Assembly (NCBI GenBank): GCA_003162995.1 | Contig: PLUZ01000449.1 | Location: 1-6,894 of the forward strand | Source of the DNA: Methylocapsa sp. | GTDB taxonomy: Bacteria; Pseudomonadota; Alphaproteobacteria; Rhizobiales; Beijerinckiaceae | DNA length: 6,894 nt | Reading direction: 5' to 3' | Part shown: positions 1 to 5,691 of the stretch, one piece after another | How the letters are laid out: each line of letters starts with the position of its first letter | How positions within the stretch are numbered: the stretch's first letter is position 1 | Made by a program: the position numbers and the translations under genes | Notes under the pieces: generated by a model | Database searches by the model: none | What the model was told of the DNA's origin: nothing | Seen by the model: only the letters and a program-made list of their open reading frames with translations

Positions 1-120
1 CGTTCGGGCTCGGTCAAGCGGGTTGGCGGTGCCATCGGCGAGGGGGCCGCTGTCGCCGCGCAGTTGCACAGCTATCTTGCTGGGCGGCGTCCAGGACTGG
101 CCGCGCAAAGCTCCACATGA
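1..120 (+). CDS. C-terminal end of a thioredoxin-reductase-type FAD/NAD(P) oxidoreductase (partial, 5' end outside window)
   Basis: Frame 1 is open from the left edge to a TGA at 118-120 and gives 39 residues beginning RSGSVKRVGGAIGEGAA, then AAQLHSYLAGRR. The GSVKRV-x-x-AIGEGAAVA-x-x-LH-x-YL pattern is the usual C-terminal signature of class II pyridine-nucleotide disulfide oxidoreductases. There it lies just after the last FAD-contacting Gly-Asp motif, and the helix packs on the FAD site. Such enzymes move electrons from NAD(P)H through FAD to a disulfide or other acceptor in the cytoplasm. The active-site cysteines and nucleotide-binding motifs lie outside the window, so substrate and subfamily cannot be stated. 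The gene converges on the minus-strand secreted-protein gene ending at 298. No other frame over these bases gives a recognisable protein. I am confident of the flavoprotein family and unsure of the exact type. Confidence 0.8.
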   Translation, partial: RSGSVKRVGGAIGEGAAVAAQLHSYLAGRRPGLAAQSST

Positions 121-297
121 CATTCTGCGCGAAGTGCCCGCATGGTCTCACCCTCCTGCGTTGGCCAGCTTTTGCTCTACCATTGAAACCTCCGGAATTT
201 GCGCTCGTGCCATATTGATCCGGGAAAACCTGGCCTAGATAACATAGCGCGCGACGGTAAGCATGCGGCTGCGGAGTCCGGCATGGGCTCGATCCTG
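121..297. other. Gene-free convergent intergenic region
   Basis: This stretch lies between the end of the flavoprotein gene and the stop codon of the secreted protein. I see no RNA gene or long coding frame. It contains two strong purine-rich Shine-Dalgarno-like stretches on the minus strand (193-188 and 156-151), each in front of a very short reading frame. It also contains the left half of an imperfect hairpin at its right end. No T-rich intrinsic terminator is visible after the flavoprotein gene. Confidence 0.5.
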
Positions 298-310
298 TCA
301 AGGATGCGAG
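288..310. terminator. Imperfect hairpin over the stop codon of the secreted-protein gene (possible terminator)
   Basis: The arms CTCGATCCT (288-296) and AGGAT-G-CGAG (301-310) can pair into nine base pairs with one bulged G, around a GTCA loop. The loop and the adjacent base hold the TGA of the minus-strand gene. No run of T follows on either strand, so this is a weak terminator candidate shared by two convergent genes. It may equally be chance pairing in GC-rich DNA. Confidence 0.25.
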
Positions 311-1086
311 TCGCCGCCACCCTGCCGATGGGCGGCGTCGATGGCCTTAACAAACTCCGCGTCCACGCCAAGGGACCTCAGGGTCTGCAACGGAATCAGA
401 AGCGCGGGTCCGCAGGCGGCGATCACATGCAGCAATCCGGCCGGCTGTACAACCAAGCCGTCCAGCTTTGCATCCGGCCAAAGGAGGAAATTCAGCTCTG
501 TTTCCTTAAGGGCGTCGACGCATTCCGGCTCGCCGCCGCCGCGTTTCGCCAAGTCCCTATAGAGGTCTGAAAGCCAGCCGGACGAGACGGTGCCCAAAGT
601 CGAGCCATCCCCCGCTGTATCGGCCCCCGTGCGCTGCGCCAGCTCCGGCAACAGCTTCGCCCAATCAACCAACCCACCGGTGTTCAAATCGAAAACCAGC
701 GCCACCGTGCTGGTGTCGGGATAGGCGCCGCCGCAATAATAATCGTCCGAGGCGACGAAGCTCAAATAGCGCGGCCCTTGCATCGTCACGGAAACCTTGC
801 GCGACCAATCAGCGCGCTTTCGGCCCATGCGCAAACAGTCCCTTGCGTCTTTTCGCACCCGGCCGTCGCCGCGCGCCAACAGTTTGTTAATCCGCTCGAC
901 GATCGCGGGGTCCCCGCCCGCGACAAGCCGAGGGAAGGCGGCGACGTTGATCGCAATAGGCGGCAGTTTCTTAAGTTTGATGGAGCCCGAGTCATTTGCG
1001 GCACGGGCTTGGCTCGCCGAGGCGGCGAGAAACACAAAGCAGAGAAAAACACGCGTCTTGGCACGCACAGTGTCAGGTCCGCGCAT
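298..1086 (-). CDS. Secreted protein with a DUF3298/RsiV-like core, function unknown
   Basis: This is a 262-residue protein. The N-terminus has a basic start, a hydrophobic core (about residues 12-24) and an A-R-A cleavage motif at 27-29, so a Sec signal peptide and periplasmic location are likely. The centre (about 97-145) reads VTMQGPRYLSFVAS, then YYCGGAYPD, then a FDLNTG-x-x-VDW stretch. This resembles the beta-rich DUF3298 domain of RsiV-type proteins, which typically has 'ylS...yCGGahp...fDl.tG'. The C-terminal AACGPALLIPLQTL segment also fits that fold. Mature cysteines at 83, 118, 189 and 225 could form disulfides. There is no lipobox and no other membrane helix. The ATG at 1086 was chosen because it gives a complete signal peptide, although its Shine-Dalgarno sequence is poor. 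A GTG at 1068 is an in-frame alternative. The gene follows the 74-residue gene by 38 bases and is probably co-transcribed with it. The family call is from memory of motifs. The function is unknown. Confidence 0.75.
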   Translation of the reverse strand: MRGPDTVRAKTRVFLCFVFLAASASQARAANDSGSIKLKKLPPIAINVAAFPRLVAGGDPAIVERINKLLARGDGRVRKDARDCLRMGRKRADWSRKVSVTMQGPRYLSFVASDDYYCGGAYPDTSTVALVFDLNTGGLVDWAKLLPELAQRTGADTAGDGSTLGTVSSGWLSDLYRDLAKRGGGEPECVDALKETELNFLLWPDAKLDGLVVQPAGLLHVIAACGPALLIPLQTLRSLGVDAEFVKAIDAAHRQGGGDSHP

Positions 1087-1124
1087 GCGGTTGATCGTAT
1101 CGTCGCGCCGCGTCGCTCATGCTC

Positions 1125-1349
1125 TTACGAATCATCGACGCTCCAGCGCGCGACCTCTGTGCCTTGGATGTCCAAAATCCGGAACCCACGGGGCAGCGGC
1201 TTATGGACCCGCTGAATAATGACATTCGCGTAAAGCGACTTGGCGTGGGTCACCACATGCGGGAGATCTGCTATATCGGTCGTCATCCGGTCGAGAACTT
1301 CGGGCGGGGAGCCTTCGCGAAGCATCCCAACAAATTCGATATGAAACAT
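1125..1349 (-). CDS. Small conserved-looking 74-residue protein, function unknown
   Basis: The protein begins MFHIEFVGMLREGSPPEVLD and ends in a charged VDDS tail. It has no signal peptide, no membrane segment and no cysteine, so it is probably a small soluble cytoplasmic protein. The pattern of an opening strand (HIEFVGML), a helix starting at SPPEVLD and a later strand (ANVIIQRV) suggests a compact alpha/beta fold, possibly ferredoxin-like, but I do not recognise the family. The ATG at 1349 is chosen over an upstream in-frame GTG at 1358. A near-perfect AGGGAGGT lies seven bases before the ATG, and it would overlap the GTG. An A8 tract sits just upstream of this site. The gene is first in a probable two-gene unit with the secreted DUF3298-like protein, whose start is 38 bases downstream. 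Confidence 0.75.
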   Translation of the reverse strand: MFHIEFVGMLREGSPPEVLDRMTTDIADLPHVVTHAKSLYANVIIQRVHKPLPRGFRILDIQGTEVARWSVDDS

Positions 1350-1356
1350 GGGCGGC

Positions 1357-1364
1357 ACCTCCCT
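1357..1364 (-). promoter_or_regulatory. Strong Shine-Dalgarno site that fixes the start of the 74-residue gene
   Basis: The minus strand reads AGGGAGGT here, followed by a seven-base spacer and ATG at 1349. This near-consensus ribosome binding site overlaps the in-frame GTG at 1358, which rules that GTG out as a practical start. An eight-A tract (1373-1366) lies directly upstream and could further help ribosome loading. Confidence 0.7.
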
Positions 1365-1385
1365 GTTTTTTTTCCTAATGACTAG

Positions 1386-1414
1386 GCAGTTAGGGCGCCG
1401 CGAGCCGATGTCAA
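1386..1414 (-). promoter_or_regulatory. Possible sigma-70-type promoter for the 74-residue gene and its partner
   Basis: The minus strand carries a perfect TTGACA (1414-1409). A weak -10 candidate follows, TAACTG at 1392-1387 with a 16-base spacer or AACTGC at 1391-1386 with 17. The position, 40-60 bases before the start codon, is sensible and no other promoter-like site is evident. The -10 match is poor, so this is only a candidate. Confidence 0.3.
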
Positions 1415-1445
1415 TCCGGCAAGCTCACGCTCATAAAGAGTTGGG

Positions 1446-1485
1446 GCATGTTCCGAAAAAGTCGAACAACTTTTTCGGAACATGC
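1446..1485. repeat. Perfect 17-bp inverted repeat with 6-base loop
   Basis: The left arm GCATGTTCCGAAAAAGT (1446-1462) is exactly complementary to 1469-1485, around the loop CGAACA (1463-1468). It starts three bases past the stop codon of the TPM gene and lies upstream of the promoter region of the 74-residue gene. As RNA it would form a very stable hairpin, so it could end the lemA-TPM transcript or protect its 3' end. It lacks the T run expected directly after an intrinsic terminator. The arms contain A5/T5 tracts rather than a G+C-rich stem. The perfect symmetry also fits a dispersed REP-like palindromic element, or a dimeric-protein binding site. Confidence 0.85.
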
Positions 1486-1488
1486 TCG

Positions 1489-2121
1489 TCAGATCAGATA
1501 GATCCTGTCCGGCAGCTGGTCCTCGCCCCCAGGCTCGGGCGGAAAATGCTCGGCAAGGACGTGCCCGCATTTCTCGACCGCGATAACAAAGCCTTCCGCG
1601 ATCTCGCCTTCGCCCGCGCACGACAGAAGCGTGTCGATCGCGTCCTGCCAGACGGATTGATCGACCTTGGACGCGATCCCATCGTCTGCGACGATGCGCG
1701 CGTAATGTTCGGCGAGCGAGACGAAGATCAGGACGCCGGCGCGGTTTTTCTTGCGCGCCATGCCGCGAATCATGAATTGCTCCATCGCGGCGCGATGGGC
1801 TTCCGCGCGGCGGGCGCGGTGCGGAACGAGGATCCGGCCCAGAGAAGATTCCGACAGGATTAAAAACAGCACCACGAAGAGAACGATCTGCGCCAGAAAA
1901 ATTTCACGCACGGAAAGATTGGTCAAGGCGATGAGAATCCACGGCGCGATCAAGGCCAGGAGCGCCGACCGGGCGGTCGCGTAGGTCATATAATTGGAGG
2001 ACGCGCGGGCGAGCACGCAGACGATTTCCCCGGCAGTATTTGCCTCCGCCGCCAGGATCGCTTCACTGATGCGGCGCTGGTCTTCTTGCGAGAGCAGGTC
2101 TTTTTGCGAGAAACGCGTCAT
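1489..2121 (-). CDS. TPM-domain membrane protein (short, two-helix type)
   Basis: This is a 210-residue protein of the TPM (TPM_phosphatase, formerly DUF477) family. The N-terminal domain segment (about 12-45) includes the A-x-T-x-GEIV motif (27-33). It is followed by two hydrophobic helices (about 51-68 and 74-90). The C-terminal segment (about 105-193) carries the typical run GVLIFVSLAEHYARIVAD (129-146), then W158, GFVIAVEKCG and LAEHFPP. This layout, with a helix pair inside the TPM region, is a common alphaproteobacterial variant. The ATG at 2121 shares one base with the TGA of the preceding ygcG-like gene (TGATG), with GGGGAG upstream, so translation is coupled. Longer upstream frames only overlap that gene. 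Some TPM proteins have been reported as acid phosphatases and others as photosystem II repair or envelope factors, so no reaction is assigned here. Confidence 0.88.
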   Translation of the reverse strand: MTRFSQKDLLSQEDQRRISEAILAAEANTAGEIVCVLARASSNYMTYATARSALLALIAPWILIALTNLSVREIFLAQIVLFVVLFLILSESSLGRILVPHRARRAEAHRAAMEQFMIRGMARKKNRAGVLIFVSLAEHYARIVADDGIASKVDQSVWQDAIDTLLSCAGEGEIAEGFVIAVEKCGHVLAEHFPPEPGGEDQLPDRIYLI

Positions 2122-2924
2122 CACCAACTCCCCGAAGCGCCGCCGCCGCCCGACGATCCGCCGCCACCAGAAAAGCCGCCGCCCGAGCCGCTTCCCCAGC
2201 CGCCGCCCCGGCCGGAGCTCATCAGCATGCCGAGCAGGAAGGACAGGAGATTGCCGCGCTCGCGCGGCGGCGTCAGCAAAAAGAAGATGAACACAAAGAG
2301 GGCTAGGGCAATCCAGGGGCCGAGGTTGTCCAAGGTCGTATCCTGGCTGACGACCCGCAGGTCGGGGCGCTTCTGCCACTCCGAGGAATCCGTTGTCAGA
2401 ACGGTGATGATGTCGTCGACGCCACGCTCGATGCCACCGCCGTAATCGCCGAGCTTGAAGCGCGGCGCCATCGCATTGGTGATGATGATCTTCGATAGGG
2501 CGTCGGTCAGGGTGCCTTCGAGGCCATAGCCGACCTCGATCCGCACCTTGTGCTCATTCGGCGCGACGAGGAGCAGCACGCCATTGTTTTTTTGCTTCTC
2601 GCCAAGCCCCCAGGCGCGAAACAGCGCATTGGCGTAAGGCTCGATCTCATCGCCTTCGAGCGATTTCACCGTCGCCACGACGAGCTGAATGCCGGATTTC
2701 GATTCGAGCGAGGCCAGCTTCGGCGTGATCTTGCCGGCAACCGCCGGCGGAATGATATTGGCGGCATCGACGATACGCCCGGTCAGCGGCGGAAACGTAT
2801 AGGCCCATGCAAAGCTGACGAAGGCAAAGGCCGCGAGCAGAGCCACGGCCGGGCAAAGACCCGCCCGTGCGAAGCTTTCCGCACGGCGTGGAAGTCGTCT
2901 TTCGCCATGCCAAACTCTAGCCAT
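2121..2924 (-). CDS. YgcG-like TPM-domain protein with signal anchor and glycine-rich tail
   Basis: This is a 267-residue protein. A hydrophobic stretch at about 22-41 ending near W-A-Y acts as signal peptide. The TPM domain follows (about 43-175), with typical features: LTGRIVDAANIIPP, an E-x-K-SGIQLVVATV segment, ANALFRAWGLGEK-x-x-NNGVLLLVA, the strand VRIEVGYGLEG, and a GDYGGGI-x-x-G helix end. A transmembrane helix at about 203-218 precedes an Arg-rich turn and a tail of Gly and Ser ending in W267. This is the usual YgcG plan: domain outside the membrane, helix, low-complexity tail. The ATG at 2924 leaves 41 bases after lemA and has no good Shine-Dalgarno sequence. A TTG at 2969 overlapping the lemA stop is an in-frame alternative adding 15 residues. 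The gene sits between lemA and a second TPM gene, an arrangement often seen for this family. The function is not established. Confidence 0.88.
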   Translation of the reverse strand: MARVWHGERRLPRRAESFARAGLCPAVALLAAFAFVSFAWAYTFPPLTGRIVDAANIIPPAVAGKITPKLASLESKSGIQLVVATVKSLEGDEIEPYANALFRAWGLGEKQKNNGVLLLVAPNEHKVRIEVGYGLEGTLTDALSKIIITNAMAPRFKLGDYGGGIERGVDDIITVLTTDSSEWQKRPDLRVVSQDTTLDNLGPWIALALFVFIFFLLTPPRERGNLLSFLLGMLMSSGRGGGWGSGSGGGFSGGGGSSGGGGASGSW

Positions 2925-2965
2925 TTGCGTTATCCACGCAAGGCGTGCGGGCGAAAAATCCGCCG

Positions 2966-3613
2966 TCAAAATTTGACTTGCGGCGGCGTCTGCGCCGTCT
3001 CATTGGCGGTGAATTCGGCCAGCGGCTTGTTGCCGCGAAAGAAGGTCGCCGCCCAAAGCAGGCTCGGGAAGGTCTTGAGGCTGAGATTATAGGCGCGGAC
3101 GGCCTCGATATAATCGCGCCGCGCGACGGAGATGCGGTTTTCGGTGCCTTCAAGCTGCGACTGCAGGGCGAGGAAGTTCTGGTTCGATTTCAAGTCGGGA
3201 TAATTCTCGCTGACCGCGAGTAGCCGGCCAAGCGCCCCGGACAATTGCCCCTGGGCATCCTGGAATTGCTTGAGCTTGTCGGGATCGGTCAGTTGCGAGG
3301 CGTCGATTCTTACGGATGTCGCCTTGGCGCGCGCTTCGATGACGGAGGTGAGCACATCCTTTTCCTGCTTGGCATAGCCTTGCACCGTCGCGACCAGATT
3401 GGGGATGAGATCGGCACGCCTTTGATATTGATTCTGCACATCGGCCCATTTGGCCTTGGCCTGCTCCTCGAGCGTGGGAATCGTATTGTAGCCGCAGCCT
3501 GAAACACTGAGGCCGAGGAATGCGAGGGCAAAAAACGCGCGAAGGCGCGGGAAAATCCCGGCCGCGCGGGGGAATTCGAATTGATCAAGGAAACGCGTTG
3601 GTGACAAAATCAT
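2966..3613 (-). CDS. lemA: LemA family lipoprotein
   Basis: This is a 215-residue protein. A basic and hydrophobic N-terminus leads to the lipobox V-S-G-C at 37-40, so C40 should be lipidated and the protein anchored on the outer face of the inner membrane or in the periplasm. The rest is the all-helical LemA fold. Family hallmarks are QYQRRADLIPNLVATVQGYA (63-81) and SENYPDLKSNQNFLALQSQL, then EGTENRISVARRDYIEAV and the YN at 175-176. Length is slightly above the usual 185-200 because of the N-terminal extension. The ATG at 3613 has GGAGGT seven bases upstream, which fixes the start. It is the first gene of the lemA/ygcG-like/TPM cluster, and 93 bases separate it from the preceding gene, so it probably has its own promoter. 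LemA proteins have no agreed biochemical role. Association with TPM proteins points to envelope maintenance. Confidence 0.93.
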   Translation of the reverse strand: MILSPTRFLDQFEFPRAAGIFPRLRAFFALAFLGLSVSGCGYNTIPTLEEQAKAKWADVQNQYQRRADLIPNLVATVQGYAKQEKDVLTSVIEARAKATSVRIDASQLTDPDKLKQFQDAQGQLSGALGRLLAVSENYPDLKSNQNFLALQSQLEGTENRISVARRDYIEAVRAYNLSLKTFPSLLWAATFFRGNKPLAEFTANETAQTPPQVKF

Positions 3614-3620
3614 GGGTCGG

Positions 3621-3626
3621 ACCTCC
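3621..3626 (-). promoter_or_regulatory. Shine-Dalgarno site of lemA
   Basis: The minus strand reads GGAGGT here, with a seven-base spacer to the ATG at 3613. This supports the longer LemA start with its complete lipoprotein signal sequence. No convincing -35/-10 pair could be placed in the remaining upstream bases (3627-3706). The best, TTGCGC plus TAGTTT with a 17-base gap, matches poorly at the -10 end. Confidence 0.65.
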
Positions 3627-3706
3627 AGCTTCGGTCAAACTAATCGGTTCGGGCGCGTTGCGCAAAGGCGCGAGGCACGCGCACGCTTTACTTCAGTACA
3701 ATAGTG

Positions 3707-4519
3707 TTACGTCGGATCTTTGACCGCTGACTCGCCGCTCTCATCGATCGCGCAGCTCAATTTTGGCGCATCTGGCTTACGGAGCAGCAATGTGGCGATC
3801 CGCCAATAAGGGGTCACGATGTAGAGATGATTCCGGAGCGGCGTCTTTATGATGGTTAAGCACAGCCCAATGCTGAACAGGCACCAGACTGCGGGCCATT
3901 CATTGATGTTGGATGTCGTGAGTTGCGACGCGAAGGGCCCGGCGAGATAGGAAAACAAGATGAAACGCCAACTTCCATAAAGGGCTGGCATCGCGAATGC
4001 CGTGAGGAGATAGGCGGGATAGCCGTTCCCGAGCCAATTCACATGCGTCAAGCTATTTCCAATGCCGTTGGTGGGAACGAGCCACGCCAAATGCCATTCG
4101 CCGCGAACTGTGCAGAGGAGTTTCCCGCAGAGTGGCCGGCCGGTCTCGCAGGCGCCTGCCCAGGCAAATGGATAAAGCTGCACCAGCATGCAGATCGCAC
4201 CGGCAAAGCAGGCGGTGTAAGCAAAGGGCGCAATCCGCGACGCTAAGTCCTTTGGCATGAAATAGAGCGCGACCGCATTGATAAAAAAGGGCTGAAAGGT
4301 GATGTGCAAATAGCCAAACAGCGTCAGAACTTGATTGAGCGGGTTGCCACACTCATTGACGACCGTATAGCTCACAGCTTGCAGAACTTCCATACTGGAA
4401 AAATAGAGAAGGCAGCCCCACAGGGCTGGCGGCTCCGGATTGCGCTTCAAGGCGGAATAGGCCGCGCTCGCCACGCCCGTCGCCGCCAATACGGCCGATG
4501 CCTCCCCGTTCCAGCACAT
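3707..4519 (-). CDS. Seven-helix integral membrane protein, DUF5765-like
   Basis: This is a 270-residue protein opening MCWNGEASAVLAATG. About seven hydrophobic segments can be seen: 8-24, 33-53, 62-87, 95-118, 155-180, 184-200 and 209-226. They are separated by short loops, with a charged C-terminal tail (227-270). The MCWN start, the LHITFQPFFINA stretch (71-82) and the acidic/aromatic SSMEVLQA stretch match my memory of DUF5765, a family of unknown function. Cysteines cluster in the loop after helix 4 (124, 131, 136) near EWHLAW. The ATG at 4519 is preferred because the upstream extension to a GTG at 4648 is charged, non-membrane and unlike the family start. The Shine-Dalgarno match is weak. 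GC by hand count is about 57%, lower than the sampled 65% in rmuC. The gap to the upstream yihY stop is 159 bases, so co-transcription is possible but not shown. No function is claimed. Confidence 0.78.
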   Translation of the reverse strand: MCWNGEASAVLAATGVASAAYSALKRNPEPPALWGCLLYFSSMEVLQAVSYTVVNECGNPLNQVLTLFGYLHITFQPFFINAVALYFMPKDLASRIAPFAYTACFAGAICMLVQLYPFAWAGACETGRPLCGKLLCTVRGEWHLAWLVPTNGIGNSLTHVNWLGNGYPAYLLTAFAMPALYGSWRFILFSYLAGPFASQLTTSNINEWPAVWCLFSIGLCLTIIKTPLRNHLYIVTPYWRIATLLLRKPDAPKLSCAIDESGESAVKDPT

Positions 4520-4678
4520 TGCTCTAATCCAACTTTCTTGTTGGCGTTCCAATACAAGATTACGCGCATCTGGCAAATGCCGCCTGAGACCAAACGTAAG
4601 CTTTGCTGTAATGAAGCGGGGACGACAGCGAGCCTCCCCCACGGACACGCTTTGAACGTGAAGATGGGCCCCGTTCTT
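4520..4678 (-). promoter_or_regulatory. Leader region between yihY and the DUF5765-like gene
   Basis: These 159 bases carry no recognisable gene. A small inverted repeat, CCAAC (4529-4533) with GTTGG (4540-4544) around a six-base loop, sits just upstream of the start codon. The minus strand offers a weak promoter-like pair, TTGCCA then TATTGG with a 16-base gap, about 40 bases before the ATG. No T-rich terminator for yihY is evident. Confidence 0.25.
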
Positions 4679-5518
4679 TCAATCGCCGCGCTTTTCCTGT
4701 TTGGCGCGCAGGATCGCGGCGTTCAATTCGCCGCCGAAGATGAAAATGGCAGCGACCATATAGAGAAACACGAGCGCGATCATAACCGAGGCGAGACCCG
4801 CATAGGTCGTGACATAATTGCGGGCGAATTCGGCGAGGTAGGAACCGAAGGCAATGCCAGCGGCGATCCACATCGCTATGGTCAGCAATATTCCCGGCGC
4901 CATGTCGACAAACGACCTTCGCCCTGCTGGCAGAAATTTGTGCGCGAGGATAAGCGCCAGCAGAAGCACCACACTCGCAATCGCAAAACGGCTGAAGGTA
5001 ACCAGGCGATCGAGCGGCTCGAAACCTGGCGCGAAATGCAGCACGACTGTCCATATCAAGGGCGCGAAAACAACGAGGAGGGCGAGGGTCAGAAGCGAGA
5101 GGGCACCAACGAAAACATAGGCGATGGATTCAAGCCGCAACAGCCACCATGCCCTTGTGTCCTTGACGTCATAGGCGCGGTTGAGCCCGATCCTTATCGC
5201 TTCGACGCCGCTCGACGAAAAATAGATCGCCAGAATGATGCCTATCGTGAGGACCCCGCTCCGCGTGTGCGTCAAGACATCGTGAATCTCGCTCGCGATG
5301 GGCGCGGCGACCTGCTGCGGCCAGGTCTGGAATAGAAGGCGCACCGCTTCGTCCGCCAGAGTCTTCGTGCCGAAAAACCCGGAGAGCGCGGTGACAAAGA
5401 TCAGAAAGGGGAACAATGATGTCAGTATCGACAAAGCGATGTGACTGGCAATGGCCCAGCCATCATCCCGCAAAAAGCACATGACGGCATCGTAAAAGAT
5501 CCGGAAAACAAAGCGCAT
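4679..5518 (-). CDS. YihY/virulence factor BrkB family inner-membrane protein
   Basis: This is a 279-residue protein with six predicted membrane helices (about 23-48, 88-106, 130-152, 172-195, 205-226 and 240-265). Family features are the opening DDGWAIASHIALSILTSLFPFL, the loop NRAYDVKDTR with downstream tryptophans (114-125), FVDMAPG after helix 4, and the closing YAGLASVMIALVFLYMVAA-x-x-F-x-FGGELNA. Length is typical (270-300). The older label 'ribonuclease BN' for this family is a mis-annotation and is not used here. The biochemical role remains unclear, and no transport or nuclease activity should be inferred. The ATG at 5518 is chosen. GGAGG (5533-5529) lies ten bases upstream, and the in-frame TTG at 5539 lies before that site and lacks its own. 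The gene is divergent from rmuC and upstream of the DUF5765-like gene on the same strand. Confidence 0.9.
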   Translation of the reverse strand: MRFVFRIFYDAVMCFLRDDGWAIASHIALSILTSLFPFLIFVTALSGFFGTKTLADEAVRLLFQTWPQQVAAPIASEIHDVLTHTRSGVLTIGIILAIYFSSSGVEAIRIGLNRAYDVKDTRAWWLLRLESIAYVFVGALSLLTLALLVVFAPLIWTVVLHFAPGFEPLDRLVTFSRFAIASVVLLLALILAHKFLPAGRRSFVDMAPGILLTIAMWIAAGIAFGSYLAEFARNYVTTYAGLASVMIALVFLYMVAAIFIFGGELNAAILRAKQEKRGD

Positions 5519-5691
5519 GCGTTGGCTGCCTCCGCGCAAGGGCTAAGGGAAAGCCGCGGAAGGCTCCCCCGCCAAATGTGATTTGCCTGTGTGCAGGAAC
5601 CACAAATGGGGAGCTTTTCCCGGTTTTGTACGGGTCATATGATGTTCGTTATTCGTTCCAATCTCCCCGCGAATCAGTTAGAGATCGCCGT
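5519..5691. promoter_or_regulatory. Divergent intergenic region between yihY and rmuC
   Basis: These 173 bases must hold the start signals of both divergent genes. A plus-strand pair TTGTAC (5626-5631) and TTATTC (5649-5654), 17 bases apart and about 40 bases before the rmuC start, is the best promoter candidate, but both boxes are imperfect. Small symmetric motifs occur: CAAAT-GTG-ATTTG (5573-5585) and CCTG-TGTG-CAGG (5586-5597). They could be operator half-sites or chance. On the yihY side, GGCT (5541-5544), AGCC (5552-5555) and GGCT (5562-5565) could form mutually exclusive short hairpins. Confidence 0.3.

Noticed and set aside
778..1219. Overlapping plus-strand frames of about 140 codons opposite the secreted protein
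   Set aside because: They cross the signal peptide and core of a well-supported minus-strand gene and its leader, with no domain or ribosome site.
1376..1386. Near-palindrome CTAATGACTAG upstream of the 74-residue gene
   Set aside because: One pair is mismatched and the arms are only five bases, so there is too little to call an operator.
2122..2379. N-terminal extension of the short TPM gene back to 2379
   Set aside because: The extra residues overlap the Gly-rich tail of the preceding gene and are Arg/Pro-rich. The TGATG junction with GGGGAG supports the ATG at 2121.
2550..3092. Plus-strand open frame of 180 codons opposite the ygcG-like and lemA genes
   Set aside because: The product is Arg/Gly-rich without domains, and the minus-strand frames carry unmistakable TPM and LemA motifs.
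3658..3665. Eight-base palindrome TTGCGCAA upstream of lemA
   Set aside because: It is short and expected by chance in GC-rich DNA, and no matching partner site is nearby.
4304..5335. Long plus-strand open frame of 343 codons
   Set aside because: It lies antisense to the DUF5765-like and YihY genes. Its product is highly charged, with no domain, and the opposite strand encodes convincing multi-helix membrane proteins.
5541..5565. GGCT-AGCC-GGCT alternating hairpins in the yihY leader, considered as an attenuator or riboswitch
   Set aside because: The stems are only four base pairs, with no leader peptide, no terminator T run and no known riboswitch core.
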